In this document: positions 34,905 through 36,066 of the stretch, piece by piece | Numbering within the stretch: position 1 is the first letter of the stretch | Layout of the letters: each line of letters starts with the position of its first letter | DNA from: Chloroflexota bacterium | Lineage (GTDB): Bacteria > Chloroflexota > Dehalococcoidia > Dehalococcoidales > UBA2162 | Direction: 5' to 3' | NCBI GenBank assembly: GCA_016190895.1 | Contig: JACPPR010000021.1 | Location: 1-36,066, forward strand | DNA length: 36,066 nt | Program-made: the position numbers and the translations under genes | The notes under the pieces: generated by a model | What the model saw: only the letters and a program-made list of their open reading frames with translations | Told to the model about the DNA's origin: nothing | Databases searched by the model: none

Positions 34905-35050
34905 GCGGAACACCTTAAATCCCTCTTGATCTCCCTTTACTAAAGGGAGATACCTGGTTCTTCCCCCCTTTGGCAAAGAGCCTGTCCCGTGCTTGACACG
35001 GGAGGGGCAAAGGGGGATTTTAAGTTAATTTTTCTAGTTTCGCAGAAGGC
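34905..35050. repeat. MITE-like inverted repeat element, copy 2
   Basis: Ends GCCTTCCGCGGAAC (left) and GTTTCGCAGAAGGC (right) are near-perfect terminal inverted repeats. Inside are CTCCCTTTACTAAAGGGAG and CCGTGCTTGACACGG hairpins. It is an inverted copy of the element at 30811-30935 and shares the CCGTGCTTGACACGG word with 25921-25940. Confidence 0.75.
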
Positions 35051-35115
35051 TAGCCTTGCGATTCTCATACTTATTGCGCATAATCCCAATTTGTGCCAAC
35101 ATTACATCCAACACA

Positions 35116-35946
35116 ATGAAAACTAACCTGGGACAAATGTATGGTATCGGTATTCTAGCCTTTATCCTCTTTCTTAGCACTTTGATTGGCGTCCCTGTTT
35201 TGCCCGCATTGTCAGAGGAACTAGGTGCCAAAACGACTGAAATACCCATCGTGGTCTCCGCTGCATTAGCAACAGTAGTAGTTGTCCAGCTATTTACGGG
35301 TTCCCTTGCTGACCGTTACTCAAAACGTGTCTTAATTCTAACCGGCGCCTTAATTGGTTCTATTTCATCATTGCTTTGTGTAGTTGCTACAGATTGGACA
35401 CAACTACTCATTCTTCGCATTGCTGGCGGCATTGCTGACGCCATATCAATGCCAGCTCTATTAGCGGTTACAGCATCACTCGGGAAGGCTCAACCGGGCA
35501 AATTCTTCGGAATTCTACGGAGCAGCCAAGGATTATCCTTTGCCATCGGGCCAGCATTAGGTAGCTTATTTTCTCTCGTATCTATACGTACGCCTTTTAT
35601 TGCTGATGGTCTGTTTTCTCTTGTCGCATTCGTGGTAGCTACTGCGTTACTTAAAGATACGGATAAGACAAAACCCGAACACGACTTGAGGTTATTTCAG
35701 GGACTTAGCTCAGCCTTTTCTAATAAAAGAGTCTACATCTACCTGCTGATGGGTATCTCCGGGTTATTCGGCTGGGGTATCTTAGGAAGTTTTGTTCCGA
35801 CAAAGGCACAGCTTCTTAGCTTGGAAGCCTGGCAGATTGGGTTAATTCTTTCAGGCGGAGCATTTATCTTTAGCTTCGTGTCATATACAGTCGGCGCTCT
35901 GTCGGATAGATTTGGGCGTAAGATATTTGGGCGATTATATACTTGA
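35116..35946 (+). pseudogene. MFS transporter, truncated at the C-terminus
   Basis: 277 residues from ATG 35116 (a TTG at 35056 and another ATG at 35137 are also possible). MFS features: GVPVLPALSEELGA, then loop 2-3 TGSLADRYSKRVLILTGALIG, SQGLSFAIGPALGSL, and in the second half SDRFGRK just before the end. Only about eight of twelve membrane helices are present; the frame stops at TGA 35944 with GRLYT after the RFGRK motif. Low GC. A deletion, frameshift or recombination at about 35925-35945 probably removed the remainder. Drug or metabolite exporter class; no substrate can be given. Confidence 0.65.
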
Positions 35947-35971
35947 CAAAGGTTTAGCTTTGTGCTATCAT
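35943..35971 (+). promoter_or_regulatory. Sigma-70-type promoter at the MFS break point
   Basis: TTGACA at 35943-35948, 17-bp spacer, TATCAT at 35966-35971 (5 of 6). Nothing clear is read from it within the window. The spacer carries CAAAG-GTTTAG-CTTTG, an inverted repeat. Confidence 0.45.
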
Positions 35972-36066
35972 TATTCTTGTGAAGCTGATTTATGGTCTTT
36001 CTCATGAGCTACTTCCTTTAGTTTGTCCCTCACTTTTTTGTGGAACAACTTCCCTATTAACTTCTC
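35971..36066 (-). CDS. C-terminal end of an off-window minus-strand protein (tentative)
   Basis: The minus strand reads 31 codons from the window edge to TAA (35971-35973): EKLIGKLFHKKVRDKLKEVA then HEKDHKSASQE. Strongly charged and helix-like, as expected for a protein tail. Too short to identify. Confidence 0.35.
   Translation of the reverse strand, partial: EKLIGKLFHKKVRDKLKEVAHEKDHKSASQE

Overview
The window looks like a chromosomal segment of a Dehalococcoidia-like member of the Chloroflexota, probably uncultured and anaerobic or microaerophilic. The block rho / small transaldolase / pyrG on one strand, the HspR-DnaJ heat-shock unit, single-chain glyS, the DUF438-DUF1858 pair and the many dispersed palindromic intergenic repeats all fit. 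This placement is inference from gene content and order; no rRNA is present. Base composition is mixed: most genes are GC-balanced, 15.0-15.8 kb is clearly GC-rich, and 18.7-19.9 kb and 35.0-36.1 kb are AT-rich.

Layout. 1-1198 (-): start of a secreted fibronectin-III protein. 1.9-4.5 kb (+): HxlR regulator, PaaI-type thioesterase, MATE exporter. 4.7-10.7 kb (-): a heat-shock unit, dnaJ-hspR-methyltransferase-VTT membrane protein-hydrolase-clpC, followed by tRNA-Ala; it starts at a perfect consensus promoter. 10.9-14.2 kb (+): lipoprotein cytochrome c, MFS transporter, then a very small peptide gene directly in front of a radical SAM/SPASM enzyme. 14.3-14.8 kb (-): YceI. 15.0-18.3 kb (+): a GC-rich pair of membrane proteins (the first with an apparent ATA start), a two-component system with a frameshifted kinase, and DUF2905. 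18.4-21.0 kb (-): an accessory stretch with a tRNA-Leu-like remnant plus terminator, a nuclease-like gene split at a T run, a 3' fragment of tRNA-fMet, a DUF433/DUF5615 module, and the intact tRNA-fMet. 21.2-28.1 kb (+): uvrC, DUF1648, glyS, P-loop protein, RHH/RelE module, a helix-turn-helix-HisB fusion, and a small pyrophosphatase-like protein. 28.3-34.8 kb (-): DUF1858, DUF438, purC, rho, transaldolase, pyrG. 35.1-36.1 kb: a truncated MFS gene and the tail of an off-window minus-strand frame.

How it fits together. The heat-shock unit puts the DnaJ co-chaperone, its likely repressor HspR and the ClpC unfoldase under one promoter, with membrane and lipid-type genes between them. The 28.3-34.8 kb block is core metabolism. 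The most unusual parts are the peptide plus radical SAM pair (candidate RiPP system, precursor possibly frameshifted), HisB fused to an XRE-type DNA-binding domain with an inverted repeat over its promoter, and the tRNA-fMet 3' duplication that brackets a toxin-antitoxin-like pair. Several annotated starts need trimming because repeat DNA extends the reading frame upstream (purC, pyrG, transaldolase, pyrophosphatase-like).
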